The position numbers were made by a program, and so were the translations under genes. The notes under the pieces were generated by a model. The model was not told the DNA's origin, did no database searches, and saw only the letters and a program-made list of their open reading frames with translations. Positions 1 through 6,471 of a stretch of 10,831 nucleotides of DNA are shown here, piece by piece. Origin of the DNA: an archaeon (GTDB lineage: Archaea > Nanobdellota > Nanobdellia > Woesearchaeales > JAGVOV01); the NCBI GenBank assembly GCA_020052545.1, contig JAGVOV010000038.1, positions 1 to 10,831 of the forward strand, given 5' to 3'. Numbering within the stretch: the first letter of the stretch is position 1; each line of letters begins with the position of its first letter.

Positions 1-1
1 G

Positions 2-742
2 GCAGCGAATGCCAAGAAAGCCGGATTCAGGAACATCAATGTGGACTTGATGATAGGCTTGCGCGGCCATGACTCTGCCAATTGGAAGAAAGATGCTGAG
101 TCTGCCTTGGATCTGGATGTCCCTTCGATCACAACATATCCATGCAGGGTCCATCCTACAGAAACTCCAAAAGCTTTCAACGATTTCCTAAAAGGGGCTT
201 CAGCTTATCCTGATGTCTTTGAGTTTTCAGAAATGTATGCCAATTCCCAGCACTTGCTTGTCTCTAGAGGCTACAGCGAAGGCCCTTCATTCTGGTTCAC
301 AAAGCCAGATTCAGAGTACAAGGTGAATATGCAGAAATGGGGCAAGAATGCCGACTTGGTAGGCCTCGGAAGCTCGATACATGCACATGGCAACTCAGTG
401 TATTCCTGGGTCAATGGCTGGCAATGCTGGAACAAGGCTGGCATCAAGGAGTATATGACATCTTTGGAGATGGGAAAGCTTCCAATAGATGTCGGGGCAA
501 GGCTTTCAACTAAGAGGGGGCTTGCAGTAAGAAATATCTTATTTGGGGTTAGGATAAGCCTCGGTGTCGAGGAATTCAGAGACAAATATGGATTGACGCC
601 GTTTGAAATCGCTCCAGGGATCTTCGAGAGGCTCGGTGACATGGGCCTTTATCATGTGTCAGAGAGAGCGATAAAGCCTACATCCTTCGGCCATATGTTC
701 TCAGAAGAGATCATCAACTATCTTCATCGGCGCCTGAGATGA
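2..742 (+). CDS. HemN/HemW-like radical SAM protein, C-terminal part (5' end outside window)
   Basis: The reading frame is open from base 2, so the gene starts upstream. The GTG at 41 lies inside the conserved stretch AGFRNINVDLMIGLRG and is not a credible start. That stretch matches the 'N-I-D-L-M-x-G-L-P-G' strand of the radical SAM barrel in coproporphyrinogen III oxidase-like enzymes. The rest matches a HemN C-terminal region: a TYPCRVHPTE segment, GLGSSIHAHGNSVYSWVN, a kinked helix with GKLPIDVG, and a final winged-helix-like part with LTPFEIAP and SERAIKPTSFGHMFSEEI. The CxxxCxxC iron-sulfur motif would lie upstream and cannot be checked. The family includes oxygen-independent coproporphyrinogen oxidase and the heme chaperone HemW, and many archaeal members have unknown substrates. 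The IGLRG in place of GLPG suggests a divergent subgroup. It converges on the VTT gene with 3 nt between the stop codons. Confidence 0.8.
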   Translation, partial: AANAKKAGFRNINVDLMIGLRGHDSANWKKDAESALDLDVPSITTYPCRVHPTETPKAFNDFLKGASAYPDVFEFSEMYANSQHLLVSRGYSEGPSFWFTKPDSEYKVNMQKWGKNADLVGLGSSIHAHGNSVYSWVNGWQCWNKAGIKEYMTSLEMGKLPIDVGARLSTKRGLAVRNILFGVRISLGVEEFRDKYGLTPFEIAPGIFERLGDMGLYHVSERAIKPTSFGHMFSEEIINYLHRRLR

Positions 743-745
743 AAA

Positions 746-1414
746 CTATCTGTCCCCATATTCCCTTATCTTGTCCCTCAGTAAATATAGGGTCAATGAG
801 AAAAGGCCTACTATTAATACAATCCATGAATGCCTGGCAAGCAGCTCAAGCTCTCCTCCGAAATATCCAAGGTAGAACATGTTGAAACCCCGGCCTATTA
901 TGGTCACAATGAGGAATCGCTTGAAGCCCATCTTTGAAAGGCCAGCTGCATAGCAGAAGAGGTCATCAGGGAAATAAGGCAGTATGTAGATCATGAAGAG
1001 CATGAATGCTCCATTTTTGCTGAAGAAACTATCAAGCTTCTTCGCCTGCTTCTCTCCTGCAAAATAGACAAGCGCCGGCCTGCCAAAGCGCCTTGCGATG
1101 AAAAATGCAGCTACGCTCCCCAGAGTGATTCCAATTGTTCCTAAGATAGAACCAAAAAAACTGCCGAACACAATACCTCCAAGAACCCCAACAAGACCTC
1201 CCGGTACAGGGGCGATGACAACTTGTAGGGCTTGAAGAAGTACAAAAACAAGGGGCGAAAAAATGCCGAAGCTCTTCAGGAAATATGCCGCTTTGTCGAT
1301 GTCTTCCATGACACCAAAGCTGTTCGACAGGCGAAGGCCGATCATAAGCAATGTCGTGGCTACTAGAAAGATGCCTACTGCGAGAATAATCTCATTCTTC
1401 TTCTTTTTATTCAT
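746..1414 (-). CDS. VTT-domain (TVP38/TMEM64, DedA-like) membrane protein
   Basis: This is a 222-residue integral membrane protein of the SNARE-associated/VTT superfamily. After a Lys-rich N-terminus (MNKKKKNE) come a membrane helix at about 8-27, a helix at 52-70, and the re-entrant signature APVPGGLVGVLGGIVFG at about 68-84. Next is GSILGTIGITLGSVAAFFIARRFGRP at about 88-113, whose GS...RRFGRP end is typical of TVP38/TMEM64. Further segments are at 136-148 (ending in YILPYFPDD), 165-185 and 196-212. VTT proteins are linked to lipid scrambling or ion-coupled transport, but substrates are mostly unknown. Its ATG overlaps the end of the upstream zinc-ribbon gene by 8 nt, so the two are probably translationally coupled. 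It is last in a three-gene minus-strand operon. The family call is firm and the substrate unknown. Confidence 0.88.
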   Translation of the reverse strand: MNKKKKNEIILAVGIFLVATTLLMIGLRLSNSFGVMEDIDKAAYFLKSFGIFSPLVFVLLQALQVVIAPVPGGLVGVLGGIVFGSFFGSILGTIGITLGSVAAFFIARRFGRPALVYFAGEKQAKKLDSFFSKNGAFMLFMIYILPYFPDDLFCYAAGLSKMGFKRFLIVTIIGRGFNMFYLGYFGGELELLARHSWIVLIVGLFSLTLYLLRDKIREYGDR

Positions 1415-1721
1415 CTGTTCTCTTCTCAGCCTTCATCTCTTTGAGGTTTATCAGAAAAAAACTGAGGCAGTCAAGTCCGCAGAAGCTTGCCTGCTTCCTG
1501 AAATCGGATGGGCCAAAAATAAGGGTGTAGCTTGATGAGGAATAAGGATCAAGATCATTGTTGCATGTCGCGCACACTTTCTGATGCTCTTTCAATTTTG
1601 ATCTTATCGTATCATCGACAAGATTCTTGAGATGGATGCCGCCGGTCTCTATGTCGTGCTGTATCTTCTGCAGCTCCTCGACATCAAGCGTCGTGACAAG
1701 ATCCCTGAATCTCCTTTCCAT
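1407..1721 (-). CDS. small zinc-ribbon-like protein of unknown function
   Basis: This is a 104-residue soluble protein. The N-terminal half (about 1-47) is charged and predicted helical, starting MERRFRDLVTTLDVEELQKI. The C-terminal half carries C50-x2-C53 (CATC) and C81-x3-C85 (CGLDC) about 30 residues apart, a plausible four-cysteine zinc knuckle or treble-clef-like site. The CGLDC-LSFF segment resembles the second half of small treble-clef domains in which Cys and an aromatic patch start a helix. I do not recognise a named family. It lies 1 nt downstream of the AbrB-like gene and overlaps the VTT gene by 8 nt, so the three are very probably co-transcribed. A role in nucleic-acid or protein binding is inference from the zinc site only. 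Confidence 0.7.
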   Translation of the reverse strand: MERRFRDLVTTLDVEELQKIQHDIETGGIHLKNLVDDTIRSKLKEHQKVCATCNNDLDPYSSSSYTLIFGPSDFRKQASFCGLDCLSFFLINLKEMKAEKRTDE

Positions 1722-1722
1722 T

Positions 1723-1893
1723 TTACTTTTTCTTCCTCTCTTCTATTTCCAGATACCATTTTTTCTTTTCAGCGTCATAATTGAAGATGACGCTGTATCT
1801 TTTCCTCGCGTCTATGGCGAACAGGAGCGGCATCGGTACTGTGGTTTCGAAACTTGAGCCGCGCCTGTAAAGCTTCCTTCTTATCTGAACCAT
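1723..1893 (-). CDS. 56-residue AbrB/SpoVT-like small protein
   Basis: This short gene translates to 56 residues, beginning MVQIRRKLYRRGSSFETTVP and ending EIEERKKK. The RRGSSFETTVPMPLLFAID core resembles the swapped-hairpin AbrB/SpoVT fold, where a short strand with a Gly turn leads into '(T/S)-x-P-x-x-(L/I)' and a second hairpin (here YSVIFNYDAEKKKWYLEI). The basic N-terminus would suit DNA or RNA binding. The start is supported by GAGGT at 1897-1901 three nt upstream and a TATA-like box further up. It ends 1 nt before the zinc-ribbon ATG and heads that operon. AbrB-like proteins are often transcription regulators or antitoxins, but no toxin partner is visible here. That it is a gene is well supported by position, binding site and codon continuity; the fold call is moderate. 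Confidence 0.7.
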   Translation of the reverse strand: MVQIRRKLYRRGSSFETTVPMPLLFAIDARKRYSVIFNYDAEKKKWYLEIEERKKK

Positions 1894-1896
1894 GTT

Positions 1897-1933
1897 ACCT
1901 CTTTTTTTGGCCTCTCTCTTCCCGATAAATACT
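1897..1933 (-). promoter_or_regulatory. promoter and ribosome binding site of the AbrB-like/zinc-ribbon/VTT operon
   Basis: Reading the minus strand, a TATA-like AGTATTTATC lies at 1933-1924 and GAGGT at 1901-1897, three nt before the ATG at 1893. Initiation about 25 nt after the box would give a leader of only about 10 nt holding the ribosome binding site. The ribosome binding site is clear; the TATA box is judged by eye in an AT-rich stretch. Confidence 0.5.
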
Positions 1934-1982
1934 TATTTTATTATTAATATTTGTTGTTATGAATCTATGAATTAATATACAA

Positions 1983-2005
1983 TTATATATACTTATATAT
2001 AAATA
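1983..2005 (+). promoter_or_regulatory. AT-rich TATA region with inverted repeat, upstream of the swivelling-domain gene
   Basis: TTATATAT (1983-1990) and ATATATAA (1995-2002) form an 8-bp inverted repeat with a 4-nt spacer, and TTATATATAAATA (1993-2005) reads as a TATA box for the plus strand. Initiation about 25 nt downstream would give a leader of about 80 nt before 2111. The repeat is low complexity, so the symmetry may be only a consequence of alternating AT. Confidence 0.4.
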
Positions 2006-2078
2006 TTGCGGTCTGTATTCCAATAAAGGCAGCAGTCCAGCATTTCCGCAACGAGAGTTCACAAAGCCGCATCAGTAA

Positions 2079-2093
2079 TAATTAAATAAGGAG
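2079..2093 (+). promoter_or_regulatory. second TATA-like box, possible leaderless promoter for 2111
   Basis: AATTAAATAAG at 2079-2089 is centred about 26 nt before the ATG at 2111, the spacing expected of a leaderless archaeal transcript. The GGAG at 2090-2093 is too far from the ATG (17 nt) to act as a normal ribosome binding site. It competes with the TATA region at 1993-2005; the sequence alone does not decide between them. Confidence 0.35.
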
Positions 2094-2110
2094 AAGCAGA
2101 ACTTCATGGC

Positions 2111-3394
2111 ATGGACATGGGAAAATGGGCATACTGCGGCAGATGGCTGCAGCCGACGCTGAATGCTGGCCTGTGCGATTTCTTCGCCAGGACGATGCCT
2201 TTTGACATAGGTATCAAAGGCAGGATAATATGCTCAGATGGCCGCTTTTTTCTTCTGAAAAAGGATTTCGCTGCAGCAGAAAAATATTTTAAAAGGATAG
2301 ATGAGAAAAAATTGTCAGCCTTGGTAGATTGGTTCAAGCAAAGCCATGAAAAAGCCCTGAAAATCGCTTCTGAAGCAAAAGACCTTAATGATCTGGGCAG
2401 GAGCTATGAGATAATAATGTCTCCTTGGTGGTTCCCTTTCCTGCTGGAAAGGCCGATGGAAGATTCTCTGAAGAAATTGAAGATAAAAGCTGAAGTGTTG
2501 CCCCTGTATCCCTCTGTCGTTCTGTGCCAGCAGGCTGAAGCGGCAAAGCTTTTCTCTGGGCTCAAAAAAATAAAGTTCAAAGGAAAAAAGCTTGCTGATG
2601 TACCGGATCTGAGGCTGAGGAAGAGGATTGCAACACATATCAAGAAGTTCAGGTTCTGCGGCATGCACCATTTTGTCGGTGAGCCTTATTCTGAAAATAA
2701 GTTTTTTAGCAATTATGTCTCTGATCATGACATAAAACTGAGGCTGGCTCGGCCAAAATACCAGAATCTGTACTTAAGAGTTGCAAGCGCCTGCGCCTGG
2801 GGCAGGACTTTCATGGCCGAGACTTCAGGTATGATTCAGCTGCGCTTCAGGCCGATGCTGGAGAGAAGAGCAAAAGAGCTTGGCATCAGCTTTGATGATA
2901 TGGTATGGCTGATGTATGACGAGATGATTTCAGGAAAATTCTCGAGGAAAGTTATTTCTGAGAGAAAGAAAGCATATGTCATGGTGCCAAAAGGGGATGG
3001 CTATAGCATAATCTCTGGCGAGGCCGCCAAAAAGCTTGCAGACAGCATGGTCTTAGGAGAGAAGGCCAGCTTAAAGGGATTGCCAGCTTTTCCGGGAGTC
3101 GTAAAAGGAAAGGCCAAGATTGTGCTGAATCCCGGAGACATAAATAAGATCAGGAAGGGCGACATCCTTGTCGCGCCGGAAACGACACCAGATTTCTTCC
3201 CAGCGTTCTCCAAGGTCATGGCCATAGTCACTGAAATCGGAGGGGTCACAAGCCATGCGGCGATCATAGCCAGAGAATTCAGGATCCCTTGCATAATCGG
3301 CGCCAAAAACATCACTTCGAGCATCAACGACGGCGATCTGATAGAAGTGGACGCAATAAATGGAAAAATCAGGATAATAAAAAAAGCTTCATAA
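2111..3394 (+). CDS. PEP-synthase-like protein with a phosphohistidine swivelling domain, no ATP-grasp
   Basis: This 427-residue protein ends in a complete PEP-utilising 'mobile' domain (about 320-425). It has LKGLPAFPGVVKGKAKIV, then DILVAPETTPDFFPAF, then GGVTSHAAIIAREFRIPCIIG with the phospho-accepting histidine at H382, then DGDLIEVDAINGKI. The middle (about 200-290) is helical, with RFRPMLERRAKELGIS and EMISGKFSRKVISERKKAY. It resembles the linker helices before the His domain in PEP synthase and rifampin-phosphotransferase-like proteins. The N-terminal 200 residues do not show the ATP-grasp domain, and no PEP-binding TIM barrel follows. It therefore cannot run the whole PEP synthase reaction alone and may shuttle phosphate for, or regulate, a separately encoded partner. 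ATG 2111 is the first possible start, since an in-frame stop lies at 2087-2089. The gene overlaps the convergent DUF5752 gene by 6 nt. Domain call firm, function open. Confidence 0.82.
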   Translation: MDMGKWAYCGRWLQPTLNAGLCDFFARTMPFDIGIKGRIICSDGRFFLLKKDFAAAEKYFKRIDEKKLSALVDWFKQSHEKALKIASEAKDLNDLGRSYEIIMSPWWFPFLLERPMEDSLKKLKIKAEVLPLYPSVVLCQQAEAAKLFSGLKKIKFKGKKLADVPDLRLRKRIATHIKKFRFCGMHHFVGEPYSENKFFSNYVSDHDIKLRLARPKYQNLYLRVASACAWGRTFMAETSGMIQLRFRPMLERRAKELGISFDDMVWLMYDEMISGKFSRKVISERKKAYVMVPKGDGYSIISGEAAKKLADSMVLGEKASLKGLPAFPGVVKGKAKIVLNPGDINKIRKGDILVAPETTPDFFPAFSKVMAIVTEIGGVTSHAAIIAREFRIPCIIGAKNITSSINDGDLIEVDAINGKIRIIKKAS

Positions 3395-3730
3395 GAATTT
3401 TGCCAGAAGATGCCTCAATATCATCACTTGCATCCTGCTGCTGCTACCAGCGCGCAGCATCCTGTCAGCCAGATCCTCTTCCTTGAAAACATCTCGCACC
3501 CAAGCTGCGAAATCATTCTTTGTGGGCGTCACATGGTAAAAGAAAGTATCATCAGACATCATCTCTAGGCAATCAGCAAGCTCAAGCAGGCTGTGCAGCC
3601 TGCTGCCGTCTATCGCATAGAAACTGACTTCGGCCGGCACGGCCTTTATCGATCCCCTCCTTACAGTGCCTTCATCATGCGGCCTCTCTTTCCTTACCTT
3701 CTTCATCACTTCCTTGACCCTTTTTACCAT
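3389..3730 (-). CDS. DUF5752 family protein of the glucan operon
   Basis: This protein of about 113 residues matches the archaeal DUF5752 pattern. A basic N-terminal tail (VKRVKEVMKKVRKERPHDEG) is followed by a strand, FYAIDGSRLHSLLELADCLEMMSDDTFFYHV, and then the hallmark TKNDFAAWVRDVFKEEDLAD. The biochemical role is unknown. Two ATGs lie in tandem at 3733 and 3730. GAGAGGTGG sits at 3743-3735 on the minus strand, leaving only 1 nt to the first ATG but 4 nt to the second, so 3730 is preferred. That start overlaps the GH57 stop by one base (TGATG). As the third gene after GT4 and GH57 it probably serves the same polysaccharide pathway, perhaps as a small partner of the glycosidase; this is inference from position. 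Its 3' end overlaps the convergent swivelling-domain gene by 6 nt. Confidence 0.78.
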   Translation of the reverse strand: MVKRVKEVMKKVRKERPHDEGTVRRGSIKAVPAEVSFYAIDGSRLHSLLELADCLEMMSDDTFFYHVTPTKNDFAAWVRDVFKEEDLADRMLRAGSSSRMQVMILRHLLAKFL

Positions 3731-4941
3731 CATGCCACCTCTCGAATAATTTTTCTGTGCCTGACGTCAAGCCGATGCTTGATGTCGTTCAGGGCATTCA
3801 TGAATGCTATGAAGCAATCATAGGGACTGTCGTAAGGGTTGAAATATTTGTGCACATCGCCGTCGGAAAACCATTTCGTGCACATGTAATAGAAATGGTC
3901 GCTTGTGGTGAGCTTCCTCCAGTCGCTTATCAAGACAGGGTCTTTTGTCCTCTTCACCTCATTCTCCAAGACATAAAGCTCTCTCATGGCAGTCTGCTGC
4001 ATCTGGTTGCCGAGCCATGCACTTAAATCGCGCTCCAGATCTGCCCAGCTCACAAAGTTGTGCATGTCAATCTCCCCTACAGATTCATTCTCGCGAGCCA
4101 CTTCACTTGGAGTCTTGAAGCTATTGTCCGGATGCTTCAGCAGCTCTTGAGGAAGATGCCTCATGAAATTGAATATGCCTGTGGTGCTCCACTGGTGCTC
4201 GCCGAAAGTCTCGTAATCCATGAAAAGATTGAGGTTTGTGCCGTTCCCGTTGATCGCATTTATCCACTGCGCATATTTCTCGACGCTCAGAGGATAGTCT
4301 GCCCAGCTTGAGTTGCTGAACCTGAATGCGATGTCATCGCTCAGCTTATAATTTTTCAGCAGGAGCTTTATCCTGCTGCATGTTCTGGGCCTATAAACGA
4401 AATTCGGCGATCTCCAGCCAAGTATGTGGTCTGCGCCTTCGGCAAGCACCGCATCATAGCCGAGGTCCTCGATGAATTTGCCGAGCTCATTGTTGAAGAC
4501 AAGCTCAGTGTTCCTGAATGTTGTCGGTTTAGCCCTGAAATGCTTCCACAGCATCTTCTTGTGGAGGTCCACCTGCTCAACAAATTCCTTCTTCGAATAC
4601 AGATAAGAGAGGGAATGATAATAAGTCTCAGACAAGAACTCGACACAGCCTGTTTTTGCAAGTTCTTTGAAGCTGTCAAGGACTTCAGGAGCGTAATGCT
4701 GGAACTGTTCGATTGCCGTGCCGGTTATCGAATATGAAATCTTGAATTTCCCGTCGAACTGATTTATCAAGTCAAGCATCAGCCTGTTTGTGGGCAGGTA
4801 GCATTTCTTCGCAACTTTTTCGATCACTTCCTTGTTCTTCTGATGGAAGAAATAATCGTGATTGTGGCCTATGTCAAACACGGAATAATGCTTCAGCCTC
4901 ACCGGCTGGTGCACCTGGAAATAAAATGATATCGCTACCAT
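3730..4941 (-). CDS. GH57 glycoside hydrolase, alpha-amylase-like
   Basis: The 403-residue protein shows the ordered GH57 regions. HQP is at 11-13, FLSETYYHSL at 102-111, and TFRNTELV at 141-148 with E146 as the likely nucleophile. MDYETFGEHQW is at 241-251 with D242 as the likely acid/base, and the SWADLERDLSAWLGNQMQ region is at 298-315. GH57 enzymes are retaining glycosidases with an incomplete TIM barrel that act on alpha-glucans. The short length and the ETYYHSL/DYETFGEHQ wording match the archaeal alpha-amylase-like subgroup better than the longer (over 500 residue) GH57 branching enzymes, though a transferase activity cannot be excluded. There is no signal peptide, so it should act in the cytoplasm. 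The ATG follows the upstream GT4 stop codon directly (TAGATG), so co-translation is likely. It would trim or remodel glucan made by the neighbouring synthases. Confidence 0.92.
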   Translation of the reverse strand: MVAISFYFQVHQPVRLKHYSVFDIGHNHDYFFHQKNKEVIEKVAKKCYLPTNRLMLDLINQFDGKFKISYSITGTAIEQFQHYAPEVLDSFKELAKTGCVEFLSETYYHSLSYLYSKKEFVEQVDLHKKMLWKHFRAKPTTFRNTELVFNNELGKFIEDLGYDAVLAEGADHILGWRSPNFVYRPRTCSRIKLLLKNYKLSDDIAFRFSNSSWADYPLSVEKYAQWINAINGNGTNLNLFMDYETFGEHQWSTTGIFNFMRHLPQELLKHPDNSFKTPSEVARENESVGEIDMHNFVSWADLERDLSAWLGNQMQQTAMRELYVLENEVKRTKDPVLISDWRKLTTSDHFYYMCTKWFSDGDVHKYFNPYDSPYDCFIAFMNALNDIKHRLDVRHRKIIREVA

Positions 4942-6183
4942 CTAAACCACTATTCTCATGTGTATTGTCCTGTTGTAGACATCAAGGCATTTGTCTGCGG
5001 CCACGTCCCAATTTATCTTCGGGATCTCCTGGGTCGAGTTCTCTATAAGCGCATGCCTCAGGCAGTCATGCTGGAGGACAGCTATTATCTTATTTGCAAG
5101 CTGGTCGACGTCCCAGAAATCCACCTTGAGCGCGTGCTGCAGCACTTCGCTGACACCGCTTGTCTTGGATATTATCACTGGTGTTCCGTTCCTTATGCTC
5201 TCAAGAGGGGTTATGCCGAAAGGCTCAGACACTGACGGCATCACATAGAGGTCTGCCATCTTGTATGCCCTTTCTATATCCTTGCCTCGTAGGAATCCAG
5301 CAAAAAGCATTTTATCTGCGATGCCGAACTCTGCAGCCTTCTCAATCATATAAGGCTCCATGTCACCAGAACCTGCGACGATAAATTTTACATTTTTCAT
5401 TTTCTCAAGGACTTTCCTAGCAGCGTAGACAAAATAATCGGGGCCTTTCTGCAAAGTTATCCTTCCCAAGAAGAGGACAATCTTCTCATTCGGATTCTTC
5501 CTCACGACAACATCATGCGCATCGCTGAACTCGACGCCGTTATGCACGACAGTGACCTTGCCGGGCTCGATGCCATAGTATCTGACTATCATGTTCTTCG
5601 TGTAATTGCTCACTGCGATGATATTGTCGGCAAGATGCATGCCTTCCCTCTCGATGTCATAGATATATTGATTTGGATGACCCCCAGTCCGGTCAAATTC
5701 AGTTGCATGAACGTGAATGACAAGAGGCTTTCCTGACACTCTCTTGGCATTCAAGGCGGCTGGGTAGGTCATCCAATCGTGAGCGTGGATAATGTCAAAA
5801 TTTATCTCTCTGGCTATCAGGTTAGAAGCTTCAGCATAGCGATGCACTTCGGCGTAAAGGTTAGGGCCATAGACACTTGCCTCGGGATTCCCGGAATTCC
5901 TGGCGAAGCGCTTGTACTGCTCCATCCTGTTGTTATAGGCGCCGGAATCTATGTATGGCACAAGCAGTGAATTAATCTTATGAAGCATGAAATTCTCAAG
6001 CTTCAGCCCAGAAGCGACAATCAAATCAACGAAATCTGCCTTTGCATCCATGGGCGCTTTCGGAACAACAAAATGGACCTTGACATTCTTGGATGATAAA
6101 CTCTTGGTGAGGCCATAGCATGCAGTACCCAAACCACCAGAACTAAACGGCGGAAACTCCCACCCAAACATTAATATTTCCAT
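4942..6183 (-). CDS. GT4 family glycosyltransferase, glycogen/starch-synthase-like
   Basis: This is a 413-residue GT-B glycosyltransferase. The N-terminal domain opens MEILMFGWEFPPFSSGGLGT, the donor-loop GGLG (16-19) of bacterial-type glycogen synthases. It also has HAHDWMTYPAAL (133-144) and HVHATEFDR (157-165). The C-terminal nucleotide-sugar domain has FLGRITLQKG (238-247; R241 and K246 bind donor phosphate) and PSVSEPFGITPLE (316-328; E320/E328 form the E-x7-E motif). The WEFPP...GGLG and HAHDW combination suggests alpha-glucan synthesis rather than general glycan assembly, but GT4 specificity cannot be read with certainty. It heads the operon with GH57 and DUF5752 and is transcribed away from the Lrp-like regulator. 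The start is supported by AGGTATAG immediately upstream and the natural GT-B beginning. Reaction: transfer of glucose from a nucleotide sugar to a growing glucan, in the cytoplasm. Confidence 0.88.
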   Translation of the reverse strand: MEILMFGWEFPPFSSGGLGTACYGLTKSLSSKNVKVHFVVPKAPMDAKADFVDLIVASGLKLENFMLHKINSLLVPYIDSGAYNNRMEQYKRFARNSGNPEASVYGPNLYAEVHRYAEASNLIAREINFDIIHAHDWMTYPAALNAKRVSGKPLVIHVHATEFDRTGGHPNQYIYDIEREGMHLADNIIAVSNYTKNMIVRYYGIEPGKVTVVHNGVEFSDAHDVVVRKNPNEKIVLFLGRITLQKGPDYFVYAARKVLEKMKNVKFIVAGSGDMEPYMIEKAAEFGIADKMLFAGFLRGKDIERAYKMADLYVMPSVSEPFGITPLESIRNGTPVIISKTSGVSEVLQHALKVDFWDVDQLANKIIAVLQHDCLRHALIENSTQEIPKINWDVAADKCLDVYNRTIHMRIVV

Positions 6184-6256
6184 CTATACCTACCAGCACA
6201 CCTTTTTTTTCATGCAACCTTATTTGTATTGATTTCTAGTCTTTTTAAGGATGTAA

Positions 6257-6269
6257 CTTATATTTAAAG
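6257..6269 (-). promoter_or_regulatory. TATA box of the GT4-GH57-DUF5752 operon
   Basis: On the minus strand CTTTAAATATAAG (6269-6257) is close to the archaeal TTTAWATA consensus. Initiation about 25 nt downstream would give a leader of about 50 nt before the ATG at 6183. This is the best TATA match in the intergenic region for that direction. Confidence 0.5.
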
Positions 6270-6291
6270 ACTATGGTTTAAAAAGGTATCC

Positions 6292-6305
6292 AAAAGTATA
6301 CTTTT
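6292..6305. promoter_or_regulatory. perfect 14-bp palindrome, candidate operator
   Basis: AAAAGTATACTTTT reads the same on both strands. It lies 23 bp behind the minus-strand TATA box and about 135 bp before the plus-strand one. Lrp/AsnC-type regulators bind AT-rich dyads of about this size, and one is encoded next door, so this is a candidate operator. AT-rich sequence makes short palindromes less surprising. Confidence 0.4.
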
Positions 6306-6330
6306 ATTCTTTTTCTTTTTTTTGAGAAAA

Positions 6331-6353
6331 GTCACTTTTTATACAAAAATGAC
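6331..6353. promoter_or_regulatory. imperfect 23-bp dyad GTCAC...GTGAC-like
   Basis: The sequence starts GTCACTTTTT and ends AAAAATGAC around a central TAT. Eight of the eleven base pairs flanking the centre are symmetric. It could be a second regulator site 26 bp from the 14-bp palindrome, or a chance result in an A/T-tract region. Confidence 0.25.
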
Positions 6354-6440
6354 ATAAGAACACCTAAAATTAGTTATTTCCAGCCAAAATATGTAAATAT
6401 TAGCATTGAAATGCACAATTTTGCTCTCAAAACAAAAACA

Positions 6441-6450
6441 TATTTATACT
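6441..6450 (+). promoter_or_regulatory. TATA box of the Lrp-like regulator (leaderless)
   Basis: TATTTATACT follows an A-rich stretch and is centred about 27 nt before the ATG at 6472. That places the transcription start at or next to the start codon. No ribosome binding site is evident before the ATG, which fits a leaderless message. Confidence 0.55.
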
Positions 6451-6471
6451 GGCTGCCATAAAGAAGAGTAG

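Noticed and set aside
271..642. 123-residue open frame antisense to the radical SAM gene
   Set aside because: It lies wholly inside a well-matched protein family on the other strand, and its translation shows no recognisable domain.
2315..2728. 137-residue open frame antisense to the swivelling-domain gene
   Set aside because: No domain, no promoter or binding site, and fully covered by a gene with clear family motifs.
3001..3327. Hydrophobic antisense frame resembling a small membrane protein
   Set aside because: The hydrophobicity comes from reading the swivelling-domain codons backwards; the sense frame has an intact catalytic motif there.
6301..6324. Pyrimidine-rich T tract as a terminator
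   Set aside because: No plus-strand gene ends upstream of it; it lies between two divergent promoters.
6405..6460. Short frame beginning MHNFALKTKTYLYWLP before the regulator
   Set aside because: It spans the regulator's TATA box, has no binding site and is only 16 codons.
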